From assembly GCA_036721445.1 (NCBI GenBank), contig DAIMKZ010000024.1:1-26113 (forward strand): a DNA stretch of 26,113 bases, given 5' to 3'. The position numbers and the translations under genes were made by a program. Shown in pieces: positions 1 through 8,706 of the stretch. The notes under the pieces were generated by a model, which saw only the letters and a program-made list of their open reading frames with translations, was not told where the DNA came from and did not search any database. The stretch comes from UBA4055 sp036721445. Lineage in GTDB: Bacteria > UBA4055. Numbering within the stretch: the first letter of the stretch is position 1; every line of letters begins with the position of its first letter.

Positions 1-73
1 CAAAAAAAAACGAAACGGACGAATGGATAAAAGCTTAATAATAAAATTAAATAAATAAAATGAAAAGGTGCCT

Positions 74-1930
74 ATGAAGAAAATTCTAACGACACTCTCC
101 ATCCTTTTCTCAGCCTTGTATCTGTGCGCACAGGAGCCGGTGACCGAAGCAGTTCCGGATTCTGTTACAGCAGCAGATTCTACTGCTTCAGCTGCAGTTG
201 AAGCAGTCATTGTACTGACAGACGAGGAGCTTCTGTGTAAGAAGGCCGCTGAGGATCTGATGAAGATTTACGAGAGCTGGGATGTGACGAAGGACTACGA
301 AACTCTATTGCCGAGGGTTACTGGTTATGTGAACAGTTATTTAAAGGGAGGAAAAGATCCTGACGCTTCGAACCTGAAAGATCTGAAGATACTTCAGGAA
401 AATTATCAGAAGATAATCGCTTCATCAGTACCGGAGTATCTTAAAAATCTGATAAGTTCAGATCTCGAGAGGATTGAAAAAGAACTTTCCGGAGAACAAA
501 AGAATCCCGCGTTAATAGGGTATCTTGAAAAAAGCGATTTTGATAAACTTAAAGCGATCGAAGAAGCTTTTGCGAAAGAGGATGTAAAAGAAGTAGCTGA
601 GAACGTAGCTAAAATAAGAAGCTCATATAAGAATATCAGAAGGTTCAGCATAGGTTTCGACGAGATGCTTGATGATGTTTACAGTGAAATAACCAGGGTT
701 ACGGACAAAAGAATTTATTTCCTCTATATTGATAATGATGTTAAAGAAAAGCTTCAGAATATTTCGCTGAGACTTACCGAGGAAGTAAACAAGAAAATTC
801 CTGAATTTGAAAAAAAGATCACTGATGACATAGAGGAAGCATATTCTAAAAAAGAAGCTGCGGCTGAAGCCGGTGATGATAAACTTGAAAAACAAATGTA
901 TAACCAATGGATCGAGGCAAGAAAAGTTAACATTGACAAACTTAAATCTGCTGAAGTATCTAGGATGACAACTATAATTTCAGGATTTATGAATTCACCC
1001 GGTCAATACGATGTGAACAGTATGCTGATAAATAAACTTAAGACCAAAAGCTCTGATACTGAAGCTTATTTGAAGGATTTGCTTAAGACAAAATTTTATC
1101 ATGATCTTTCATCGAAGTTTAAAGTCTATTTCAGATTCGAGGTAGAGAAAGGATTCAGAGGTTTCAGATCGAATATCCTTATAGCATCGTTCTTTTTCTT
1201 CGCTCTTTTCCTGTATGTGTTCACTACAGTAAAAAAGAAAAAGGATTCTATATTCATTAGAAGGATCCCCGGCCTGGACGCTATTGACGATGCTGTCGGA
1301 AGGGCTACAGAAATGGGAAAACCTATTATATACGATTCAGGACTCGGAGCATTCTCAAGTCCCCAAACGATCGCGAGTATGCTTATTTTAAGAAGCGTAG
1401 CTAAAAAAGTTGCGGAATTTAAAGCTGAGATAATTTATCCGGCTTACGATCCTGTTGTTCTTCAGATAGCCGAGGAAATGATAGCTTCAGGATTTCTTGA
1501 CGCAGGTTATCCAGAAGACCATAAAAAAGATAATTGTTTCTTTATGGTCAGCGACCAGTTCGCATTCGCTGCGGGATTATCCGGTCTGATCGCTAGAAAG
1601 AAACCCGCAACGGCTCTTCATTTCGGTTACTACGCTGCAGAGTCGCTGTTAATTTCAGAAGCCGGTTTTGCGGCAGGTGCGATCCAGGTTGCAGGTACTA
1701 CAGAAGCTACACAGCTTCCTTTCTTCATTACTTCCTGTGACTACACACTTATCGGAGAAGAACTTTACGCTGCCGCCGCTTATCTTTCGAGAGATCCTCA
1801 GGTTCTTTCTAACCTTAAACTTTCAGATTACGGTAAAGTGATATTCGGAATCCTGTTCCTCCTTGGAACGATATTTTTATCTATAAATTCCGACTGGACA
1901 TTCTTCTCTGATCTGCTGAGTACTTACTAA
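74..1930 (+). CDS. DUF6754 membrane protein with periplasmic coiled-coil region
   Basis: Predicted envelope protein of about 618 residues; molecular function unknown. The start is ATG 74, preceded by AAAAGG at 63-68; an in-frame GTG at 68 is less likely. Residues 1-22 form a signal peptide ending near LCAQ. Residues about 45-360 are charged, Lys/Glu-rich and helical, probably coiled coil. A transmembrane helix lies near 366-386 and a KKKK stop-transfer patch follows. The rest matches the DUF6754 family as I recall it: RIPGLDAIDDAVGRATEMGK after the helix, then PATALHFGYYAAESL and TQLPFFITSCDYTLIGEEL, ending with a hydrophobic helix. It is the first of four tightly spaced genes encoding membrane proteins, which suggests a joint complex. 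The family name comes from motif memory, not a search. Confidence 0.85.
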   Translation: MKKILTTLSILFSALYLCAQEPVTEAVPDSVTAADSTASAAVEAVIVLTDEELLCKKAAEDLMKIYESWDVTKDYETLLPRVTGYVNSYLKGGKDPDASNLKDLKILQENYQKIIASSVPEYLKNLISSDLERIEKELSGEQKNPALIGYLEKSDFDKLKAIEEAFAKEDVKEVAENVAKIRSSYKNIRRFSIGFDEMLDDVYSEITRVTDKRIYFLYIDNDVKEKLQNISLRLTEEVNKKIPEFEKKITDDIEEAYSKKEAAAEAGDDKLEKQMYNQWIEARKVNIDKLKSAEVSRMTTIISGFMNSPGQYDVNSMLINKLKTKSSDTEAYLKDLLKTKFYHDLSSKFKVYFRFEVEKGFRGFRSNILIASFFFFALFLYVFTTVKKKKDSIFIRRIPGLDAIDDAVGRATEMGKPIIYDSGLGAFSSPQTIASMLILRSVAKKVAEFKAEIIYPAYDPVVLQIAEEMIASGFLDAGYPEDHKKDNCFFMVSDQFAFAAGLSGLIARKKPATALHFGYYAAESLLISEAGFAAGAIQVAGTTEATQLPFFITSCDYTLIGEELYAAAAYLSRDPQVLSNLKLSDYGKVIFGILFLLGTIFLSINSDWTFFSDLLSTY

Positions 1931-1959
1931 CAAGAATTATGCAAAAGGGATGATATAAG

Positions 1960-2574
1960 ATGAAAAAAGAAATACCAATACTGCTGGGACTGATCGTAGG
2001 TATTCTGTGGTACGGCGAATTTTTTATTGCCGGGATGTTCCAGGAAAATCAGAAGCTTTTCTTTGCTAACGGGATGAAGATCGCAGGAGTAATAGGAATT
2101 CTGGTAGGTGTATACTCTGTTGCAAGACAGAATTATTACAAGATCAAATACAATAACGAAAGATATTATGCTATTCTGAGAGTTTCAATGATAATCCTAA
2201 TGATATTTCTCGGAATTACAAGCGGAACTTCATCAGGAACTCCTTTCAGCTCAATGTTTATGAACGTGTATGTTCCGTTCCAGGCTACAGTATTCTCACT
2301 TCTCGCGTTTTATATTGCTTCTGCAGCCTACAGGTCCTTTAAAGCCAAATCTGTCGAGTCGGGAGTTCTCCTTGTAGCATCAATTATTGTCATGCTAAGC
2401 AAGATTCCTCTTGGTAAGGAGATCTGGATTCAGATACCAGTTTTAGGGGAATGGATAATGGATGCACCTTCAAGTGCAGGAAGAAGGGCCATTATTTTCG
2501 GAGGATATCTGGGATCAATAACGATGATGATAAGGATCTTTTTCGGACTGGAAAGATCACACCTGTCAGAATAA
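1960..2574 (+). CDS. Uncharacterised six-helix membrane protein
   Basis: I do not recognise a named family. The 204-residue product is almost entirely hydrophobic, with about six predicted transmembrane helices, the first beginning at residue 5 (IPILLGLIVGILWYGEFF) and the last near the C terminus (AIIFGGYLGSITMMIRIFFG). Few charged residues occur in the helices, so a transporter fold with a clear ion path is not obvious. It lies 29 bases after the DUF6754 gene and 21 bases before the next membrane gene, so co-transcription is likely. Its role is presumably as an integral partner of the DUF6754 protein; this is inferred from position only. Confidence 0.8.
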   Translation: MKKEIPILLGLIVGILWYGEFFIAGMFQENQKLFFANGMKIAGVIGILVGVYSVARQNYYKIKYNNERYYAILRVSMIILMIFLGITSGTSSGTPFSSMFMNVYVPFQATVFSLLAFYIASAAYRSFKAKSVESGVLLVASIIVMLSKIPLGKEIWIQIPVLGEWIMDAPSSAGRRAIIFGGYLGSITMMIRIFFGLERSHLSE

Positions 2575-2595
2575 TTTAAATTTAAAGGTATTAAA

Positions 2596-3432
2596 ATGAA
2601 TAAGATACTTGAAAAACTTAAGAAGATCGACAGAAGGCTGATATATCTGCTTGTTCTTCTTTCAATAATAATACCGCTTCTGCCCGGATTCGACTTTCTT
2701 ATCTTTCCTGTTTCGCCGACAAAAGAAACTAAGGCGATCTTTGACGAAATAGAAAGTTTGAATGAGGGTGACGCCGTTTTCATCGACTGGGCTTTTGATC
2801 CGAGTTCGAAGGCTGAGCTTCTTCCCATGTTCGAAGCTTTTTTCAAGCACTGTCTGAAGAAAAAAGTTAAAGTGTTCATTTATTATGCAACGATCAACGG
2901 GATCAATCTCGGAAAGGAGACCGTAAAGAAAATAACAGCAATGGAAGAATTCAGTGAGTCCAGGGAGGGAGTTGATTATATAAATATGGAGTTCGTTCCC
3001 ATTAACGCAGACATCAGGATATTCAATATGGACGTTGATTTTAAGGGTACTTACAAAAAAGAAGGTAAGATATTCGAAAATGTTGAAACACTAAGAGATA
3101 TAAAATACATATTCGGATTCTCAGGATCGGCATATCATGCCACTTTCGTAGATATGCAGATCAGGTTCAATTACAAGTTCGGGATAGCTGTTACGGCTGT
3201 AATGGGCCCCGATTATGTTCCTTACCTCCAGACAGGTCAGATAACAGGAATGGCAAACGGTCTGAGAGGCGCTGCTGAATATGAAAGGCTTGTGAGCGAC
3301 AAATATAAAAAAAGTTATTACGGAAGTGCCACAAAAGGAATGTCTTCCCTGACTTTCTCACATCTCGTTATCTTCGGGTTCGTGATCGTTGGTAATATCG
3401 TTTATTATATGGATAAAAGGAAGAGAGGTTAA
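2596..3432 (+). CDS. Bitopic membrane protein of the DUF6754 operon
   Basis: No characterised family is recognised. The 278-residue product has one N-terminal transmembrane helix (RLIYLLVLLSIIIPLLPGF, about residues 14-32), a soluble domain of roughly 210 residues, and a C-terminal helix (LVIFGFVIVGNIVYYM) ending in KRKRG. The soluble part contains alternating hydrophobic strands and helices (DAVFIDWAFDPSS, KKVKVFIYYATI), giving an alpha/beta impression, and a late LRGAAEYE segment that I recall from proteins encoded beside DUF6754. It sits 21 bases after the preceding gene and one base before the next start, so translational coupling in one operon is likely. Confidence 0.8.
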   Translation: MNKILEKLKKIDRRLIYLLVLLSIIIPLLPGFDFLIFPVSPTKETKAIFDEIESLNEGDAVFIDWAFDPSSKAELLPMFEAFFKHCLKKKVKVFIYYATINGINLGKETVKKITAMEEFSESREGVDYINMEFVPINADIRIFNMDVDFKGTYKKEGKIFENVETLRDIKYIFGFSGSAYHATFVDMQIRFNYKFGIAVTAVMGPDYVPYLQTGQITGMANGLRGAAEYERLVSDKYKKSYYGSATKGMSSLTFSHLVIFGFVIVGNIVYYMDKRKRG

Positions 3433-3433
3433 T

Positions 3434-4186
3434 ATGGATATCAAAGCTTTACTGGACAATATTTTTTTGAATGACATTTTCTTTTCCTGGATACCTGTTC
3501 TCGCAACAATAATGATTCTGTCATTTTTATACAGAGATAATCCTTTATATAAGATAGGAGAGAATATCTTTATCGGGGTAGCTCTTGGATACGGCTGGAT
3601 ACTGTCATGGGAATACATAGTGGATCCTTTCTTCATAATGCCTGTTAAGGATATGTTCGTCGAATTCCATTTCTGGGATATTACTTACATTTTGTGGTTC
3701 CTGCTTGCGCTTACAATGTTTTTCCGGTTCTCTAGAAAAAAAGCATGGGTAGCTAATTATTATTTCGGCTTTATTTTCGGTTATATGGCAGGTTATTACA
3801 TTCCTATCGCGATACAAAATATATTAAGGCAGAGTACAGATCTCATGAAACCGATAAACCAGGGATCATTCTTTGAATCATCCAAGTGGTTCGTTATCAT
3901 TTTCGGTACTTTTGCCGCTCTGATGTATTTCTTCTTCTCGAAACCGCACAGGGGCATTTTAGGCAAGACCGCCCGTGTCGGTATTGTTGTTATGATGATC
4001 TTCTTTGGAGCTGCTTTCGGATCAACGGTTATGGGAAGGGTGTCGCTTTTCATTGACAGAGCTCTTCTGCTCGTAGATTTTCCGATGCAGTCGATCGTAT
4101 GTACAATAGCCGTTATAATCTATCTGATAATCTACTTCAAGTTCATCAAGAAGGAAAAGCTCCACGACGACGAGAGTTTTATTTAA
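3434..4186 (+). CDS. Polytopic membrane protein, last gene of DUF6754 operon
   Basis: A 250-residue protein with about seven predicted transmembrane helices and a lysine-rich, acidic-ended tail (KKEKLHDDE). The start is taken at ATG 3434, because GAGAGG at 3423-3428 is well placed and the upstream gene stops at 3432; a longer in-frame reading from 3389 would overlap that gene by 44 bases and has no ribosome site. Recognisable segments include VALGYGWILSWEYIVDPFF and FGAAFGSTVMGRVSLFI, but no catalytic or transport signature. It completes the four-gene envelope cluster. Function unknown. Confidence 0.82.
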   Translation: MDIKALLDNIFLNDIFFSWIPVLATIMILSFLYRDNPLYKIGENIFIGVALGYGWILSWEYIVDPFFIMPVKDMFVEFHFWDITYILWFLLALTMFFRFSRKKAWVANYYFGFIFGYMAGYYIPIAIQNILRQSTDLMKPINQGSFFESSKWFVIIFGTFAALMYFFFSKPHRGILGKTARVGIVVMMIFFGAAFGSTVMGRVSLFIDRALLLVDFPMQSIVCTIAVIIYLIIYFKFIKKEKLHDDESFI

Positions 4187-4227
4187 ACAGTTAAAGGCAG
4201 CCCTGAGCTCAACTAAACGGAGTTTAA

Positions 4228-4935
4228 ATGAACATCGAAGAATATGCTAAAAAACACAAGCATTTGCTTTTGGATCAGATACCCGAAGAACTTGATATGA
4301 TAATCAGGTACAATAATTTTGGAAAAATCATAGATGTAGGCTGCGGGGGCGGATTGTTTTTATATTCCCTTTATAAGCGTGAATATAACAGTAAATTCAA
4401 AGAGATATGGGGAGTTGACCTTTCAGAAGAGAGACTTAAAGGGATCAACGATATTTCACCTGAAATAAAAGTAGTTCAGGACGATGCTCAGATTCTGGAG
4501 AATGTACCTGATAATTATTTTGACATCGTAGTCTCGACTCAGGTTATAGAACATGTTCCTGACGACGGACATATGCTTGAAGCGTTGTATAAGATTAGCA
4601 AATCCGAAGCACTGATCTATATTGACACGGTCTTTAAAAAAAGCTGGGCATGGTATTTCTATAAGAACGATAAAGGCAAAAGAACTTTAGATCCAACGCA
4701 TGTAAGAGAATATCAGCATGAAGATGAATTATTCAAAAAAATCGATACCGGTAAATTCAGAATACTTTTCTCAAAGAATAAGTTAGTTAAATACTCGTTA
4801 ATAAATTTCATCATTAAAGCGTTGAAGCTAAAAAGTAAAGATGTTTATAACAATCCGATTGTTAAATTATTGAGTTTTATTCAGATTCCCGTTCCGGGAT
4901 ATTATATTTGGAAAATATTGCTACAGAAAAAATGA
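4228..4935 (+). CDS. Class I SAM-dependent methyltransferase
   Basis: A 235-residue Rossmann-fold methyltransferase of the Methyltransf_11/UbiE-like type. Motif I is IIDVGCGGG (residues 34-42), the acidic ribose-binding end of strand 2 is in WGVDLSEE, and the post-motif strand contains FDIVVSTQVIEHVPDD. The substrate cannot be told from sequence; similar proteins act on small molecules or glycan and lipid precursors. GGAG at 4219-4222 supports ATG 4228. It follows the DUF6754 operon by 41 bases and may be cotranscribed. Its TGA stop directly abuts the stop codon of the convergent LamG gene. Confidence 0.88.
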   Translation: MNIEEYAKKHKHLLLDQIPEELDMIIRYNNFGKIIDVGCGGGLFLYSLYKREYNSKFKEIWGVDLSEERLKGINDISPEIKVVQDDAQILENVPDNYFDIVVSTQVIEHVPDDGHMLEALYKISKSEALIYIDTVFKKSWAWYFYKNDKGKRTLDPTHVREYQHEDELFKKIDTGKFRILFSKNKLVKYSLINFIIKALKLKSKDVYNNPIVKLLSFIQIPVPGYYIWKILLQKK

Positions 4936-6498
4936 TCAGTTAGTATTATACAAATTTAATACTTCTTTATCAGTCAAAGCTTTATTAAATATTTTTAGAT
5001 CGTCAATACATCCTTTAAAATAAGCGTTGTCGTAAAACCCATCTTTACCAAAATACAGATCGTTATTATCATACATTATATTTCCTGAAGCAGAGGAATG
5101 AGCTACGGGTTTCCCATCATAATATGTAATGACAGTTTTTCCGTCCCATGTAGAAGCAATGAAATGCCATTCCCCAAGCGTTACGGCAATTCCCGGATCG
5201 GAGGAAAAATATCTTGCCGACTTCAGAGTTGTATAAATTACACCTCTTTTATCAGGTCTTCCGGTAACCAGCTGGTAAGAACCGTGTGAACCTCCTGCAT
5301 CAGTAACTTCTCCGTGCTTGGATATTATCCTCAAGTAATTGTTCACATCGTTTGGTTCGATAAGTATCCAGCTTGTCAAAGTAAATGAATTGTTCAATCT
5401 TAACGAAGGATTGTCTTTTACAGTAATGTAGCTGTTGCCGTTAAAATAATACGCACGGTTAGGATTGCCGAATCTGTCTTTAGTGAGTTTTGCGCCGTGG
5501 ACTGTTCCGTTGTTGCCGTTACCGCTTGCGTCGTTCGCATTCCCGTTGAAAGGGTAGCTGGCGATCAGCGAATTTCTAGGTGCTCTATTATTCCTCGTTA
5601 CTTGAAAATCTTTTGGATTTGCCCAACCGAATTCACAATATAACCCCCAGACCTGTTCTGGATTCATAGGTGAGTTGTAAATTCTTATATCATCAATAGA
5701 ACCCTTAAAATTAACGTGTTTGTAATATCCGTCTTTTCCAATTATCAGAGAGTTGAAGTCGTAAATTATATTACCGCCTATTTTTGATTCTCCGGTTAAT
5801 ACTCCGTCATGATAAACAGATGCTGTAGTGCCGTCCCAAGTGCCTAATATAAAATGCCATCCCGGTGTTGAAATTTTGCTACCTGATCTTGTGTAATCGT
5901 ATTTCTGGTTTGTTTTTAATGTCATATTATAAGCGCCTCGGTCTTTTAATCTGCCGGTTATTAATTGGTATGAACCGTGCGATCCACCCGCATCAGTAAC
6001 TTCCCCGTGCTTACTTAAAATCCGCATATAATCATCAACATCGCGGTACTCCAGATTCACCCATGCACACACAGTCAGACTATTTGCAGGTTTTAAGTTC
6101 GGGCTGTCTTTGACTTCGATCCAGCTGTTTCCGTCAAAATAATAAGCACTGTTGGGATTACCGAACCTGTCCTCTGTCAGAGTTGCACCGTGCACGGTTC
6201 CGTTATTCCCGTTACCGCTGGCATCGTCGGCATTGCCGCTGAAAGGATAATAAGCGACAAGTCCGTCAGCGGGAACCTTTGATGAAGTGAATGTTTCACT
6301 TTTCTGAAAAACATTTCTTGGCTCATTGACCGAAGGCGGTGACTGTTCTCGCATAACAACTTTTTGTTCAGCTTGCCGTCGCGCAGAATCCTTCCCAACG
6401 GAAGTTACATTTTCATTATCGACGGAATCGAATATTATCATCAGGATGAATAATATTACCGCAAGAAACGATAAAATCATGAAAGCGTATTTATTCAT
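4936..6498 (-). CDS. Membrane-anchored protein with two LamG (concanavalin-like) modules
   Basis: A 520-residue surface protein. An N-terminal hydrophobic segment (residues 5-23) anchors it or acts as an uncleaved signal. A low-complexity linker follows to about residue 75. Two homologous LamG_3-type jelly-roll domains then fill residues about 78-290 and 312-520; each starts with a YPF-GNA-DASGNGNNGTVHGA block and contains an RFGNPN box, EVTDAGGSHGSYQL and a late FKG-IDD segment. Such domains usually bind sugars or occur in adhesins of FCB bacteria. The upstream GAGG fits the ATG at 6498. No T9SS tail is seen, so surface placement would rest on the N-terminal anchor. The gene is divergent from the selenoprotein gene, with 117 bases between. 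Confidence 0.88.
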   Translation of the reverse strand: MNKYAFMILSFLAVILFILMIIFDSVDNENVTSVGKDSARRQAEQKVVMREQSPPSVNEPRNVFQKSETFTSSKVPADGLVAYYPFSGNADDASGNGNNGTVHGATLTEDRFGNPNSAYYFDGNSWIEVKDSPNLKPANSLTVCAWVNLEYRDVDDYMRILSKHGEVTDAGGSHGSYQLITGRLKDRGAYNMTLKTNQKYDYTRSGSKISTPGWHFILGTWDGTTASVYHDGVLTGESKIGGNIIYDFNSLIIGKDGYYKHVNFKGSIDDIRIYNSPMNPEQVWGLYCEFGWANPKDFQVTRNNRAPRNSLIASYPFNGNANDASGNGNNGTVHGAKLTKDRFGNPNRAYYFNGNSYITVKDNPSLRLNNSFTLTSWILIEPNDVNNYLRIISKHGEVTDAGGSHGSYQLVTGRPDKRGVIYTTLKSARYFSSDPGIAVTLGEWHFIASTWDGKTVITYYDGKPVAHSSASGNIMYDNNDLYFGKDGFYDNAYFKGCIDDLKIFNKALTDKEVLNLYNTN

Positions 6499-6615
6499 GG
6501 TCTGCCTCGATTGATTTCAACTTTCAGAAGTATAAATCACGGATGTCTGAATTGCAATATTAATCATTGAATTTTAAAAGAAGTATTGTTAACTTCAAAT
6601 CGAAAGGAGGTTCTA

Positions 6616-8163
6616 ATGAGGAAGTTCTTATTGTTGTTGCTGTTTGTCTTAAAAGTTTTATTTTCCCAGTACATTCAAGGGGATTTTGTGCGGGATGTTT
6701 CCTTTACAGACTCGAATGTGGACAGCAATATGACTATTCTTTATTCACAGCAGAGTATTAAAGGCCTGATATCTTCAGGAAAGATAATTGTGATCAGTTT
6801 TTTCGGGCCGGGCTGAAGTACATGTTTATCAGAGGCAGTTTCGCTTCGGAATATATGGACGGATTATGAATCTGCAGGGAAAGTATACATAGCGGGTGCC
6901 TGCATTAACCCGGATTTTAATTATAAAGACCTGAACGGAGATTCATGGAGATATTTGTACGATGCCGGATTGAATTACCCGATTTGCGATTACAATGACT
7001 TCGGCAGCCTGCTTCCGATGTTCTCCGGCACAGGAGGTAATCCCCATCTGATCATAATCGGCAGAGACACGAAACTTGTTTTCTCGCAATACGGTTACAT
7101 GACAGAGGAAGATATCAGAGCAGCGATCGAATCAGCACTGGCTGACTTCGGGGATCTTCATCAGGTTGAGGATATGGGATCGGTGTATATGGATGAAGAC
7201 GATATAACTATCGCTCTCGGTCCGAAATTCAAATCTCTCTCATCGGAAACGATAAATTACGCATTTACTAAAAAAGAAAATAAGGGTGTTGTTGAAGCGG
7301 TTATTTCGGGTTCCGACCTTATTTTAAGCAGGGGAGAAAATACAGGGATCGAAAAAATATTCATAACTGCTTCGACAGCGGCGGAAACTGCATCGGACTC
7401 ATTCAAAGTAATGGCGTATCCATCCAACGCGCAGATAGTCAGCTTTGAACTTGAGGAGAATTTTGAGAATTTCATTCATCTATCCGGCGACGGAAGATGG
7501 TCTTATAATAAAGAGGATTATTTTCACGGTACGGGTTCTTTAAGATCAGATGAGCTCGCTGCTCCTGAAGAGGAAGGAAGAGTAGCGTATTCTGCGGTCA
7601 GGATCGATTTTATTTCAGACAGGCTTGACACGGCGGCTTTTGCGTATAAAATATCTTCGCAGTATGACAGCGACGGGTTCGACCTCTACCTGAACACAAT
7701 ATGGCTGGACCTTCCTGACCGTAAATGGTCAGGGGAGATCGACTGGACTTTTGCCGAATATGAAGTTCCTGCCGGCAAACACAGTCTGGAGTGGGATTAC
7801 TCTAAATATGAGTACGGATATGCAGGACGGGATGCTGCATGGGTAGATCTTATGAGGATCCCCGGAACGGTGACTTCAATAGAGTTTACGACTGTAGTTT
7901 CAGATGACGGTATTGCGTCGAACTACCCGAATCCGTTCAATTCTGAAACAGTCCTTCAGTTCGATTTGCGAAAAAGCTCGCCTGCATCGGTTAAGATATT
8001 CAATCATTCAGGGCAGGAGGTCAGAGCTTTTGAAACAGGTCAGCTTAACAAGGGGAATAACAGCCTGAATGTAAGATTCTACGATCTTGAGTCAGGAGTA
8101 TATTTTTACAGAATTGATGCAGCCGGTCAGAGTTTTAAAGGCAGGATGCTCTATTTAAAATAA
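6616..8163 (+). CDS. Secreted thioredoxin-fold selenoprotein (Sec67, UxxC) with T9SS sorting tail
   Basis: One reading frame of 515 residues interrupted only by TGA at 6814-6816. Start ATG 6616 has a near-perfect ribosome site (AAAGGAGG, 6603-6610). Order: signal peptide (1-18), thioredoxin/TlpA-like domain (about 35-180), Ig-like domain (about 187-270), jelly-roll choice-of-anchor-like domain (about 276-425), and T9SS type A tail (435-515, beginning SNYPNPFNSE and ending with YFYRID and KGRMLYLK). In the thioredoxin domain KIIVISFFGPG is followed by TGA-Ser-Thr-Cys, so TGA falls on the first Cys of CxxC, giving Sec67 and Cys70. A SECIS-like hairpin follows. The frame stays open for about 450 codons after the TGA with the same style of codons. 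The reading as selenocysteine is inferred; the alternative is a recent Cys-to-stop mutation or a base-calling error. Confidence 0.8.
6829..6850 (+). promoter_or_regulatory. Candidate bacterial SECIS hairpin after in-frame UGA
   Basis: By hand folding, GAGGC (6832-6836) pairs with GCUUC (6843-6847), one pair being G-U, around a six-base loop AGUUUC (6837-6842). C6830-G6849 and U6829-A6850 extend the stem across an A-G mismatch. The loop begins 20 bases after the UGA and has G as its second base, matching the known bacterial consensus (loop 16-37 bases downstream, G in the first two loop positions), and resembles the AGGUCU loop of E. coli fdhF. An alternative fold pairs CUGAAG (6813-6818) with CUUCGG (6844-6849). 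No energy calculation was made. Confidence 0.6.
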
Positions 8164-8706
8164 TTATTGCGAATTATCTTTTTCAAGTTCAAGCAGCTTC
8201 ATCTTAAGATCAATACCTCCTAAGGCGGAAAATCCGCAAAGATCTTTATCTGAAGCTATAACTCTGTGGCAGGGAACGACAGGCGGAACCGGATTCTTTT
8301 TCAGTGCGTTCCCTACAGCTCTTGAAGCCTTTTCGTTGCCAAGATATGAGGCAATCGTACCGTACGAGGCAGTTTTGCCGTAAGGTATACTTTTGACAGT
8401 CTCGTAAACCTTTTTCTGAAAATCGGTCCATGAAGTCGAATCAAGGGGAACGGTGTTTAATGACTTTAATCTGCCTGAAAAGAAATCCTTAAAGACCGGT
8501 GACCATTTTCCTGCGATTTCAAGGGCTTCGTTAACCTCTGAACCGGCATCTTGCGAGTTAAGTGATCTTTCGGCTTCATCTTTATCGGGAAACATGAATC
8601 TGCATTCTTTGAGACCATTTGAAGATATAGTAAAACTCAGCCATCCGAATTTTGTTTCGACCGTTCCTGTAACTGTTCCGGTTTTTGGAAGAGGCAGTTT
8701 TTTCAT
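8164..8706 (-). CDS. ogt: Methylated-DNA--protein-cysteine methyltransferase
   Basis: Suicide repair enzyme that moves the alkyl group of O6-alkylguanine in DNA to its own cysteine. The 180-residue protein has the full C-terminal domain: helix-turn-helix region with the arginine finger in SRAVGNAL (Arg129), the active site PCHRV with Cys146, and the GFSALGGI loop. The N-terminal domain (about 1-85) is the usual degenerate RNase H-like fold. Length is normal for the family. Its ATG lies inside the ATGA overlap with the end of mtnA (8703-8706), so the two are translated together. Its stop abuts the stop of the selenoprotein gene with no spacer. ada is excluded because there is no AraC or Ada N-terminal module. 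Confidence 0.95.
   Translation of the reverse strand: MKKLPLPKTGTVTGTVETKFGWLSFTISSNGLKECRFMFPDKDEAERSLNSQDAGSEVNEALEIAGKWSPVFKDFFSGRLKSLNTVPLDSTSWTDFQKKVYETVKSIPYGKTASYGTIASYLGNEKASRAVGNALKKNPVPPVVPCHRVIASDKDLCGFSALGGIDLKMKLLELEKDNSQ

Noticed and set aside
4936..6498. Repeated blocks in the LamG gene as a CRISPR or tandem repeat array.
   Set aside because: There are only two copies about 700 bases apart, in frame and coding for homologous domains.
6814..6816. TGA read as tryptophan (alternative genetic code).
   Set aside because: TGA ends several complete genes here (for example at 4933-4935, 10852-10854, 20166-20168), and Trp at a CxxC position would not make sense.
6586..6816. A short 5' gene followed by a separate gene starting at TTG 6955.
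   Set aside because: Both lie in the same frame, the thioredoxin fold spans the TGA, and there is no ribosome site near 6955.
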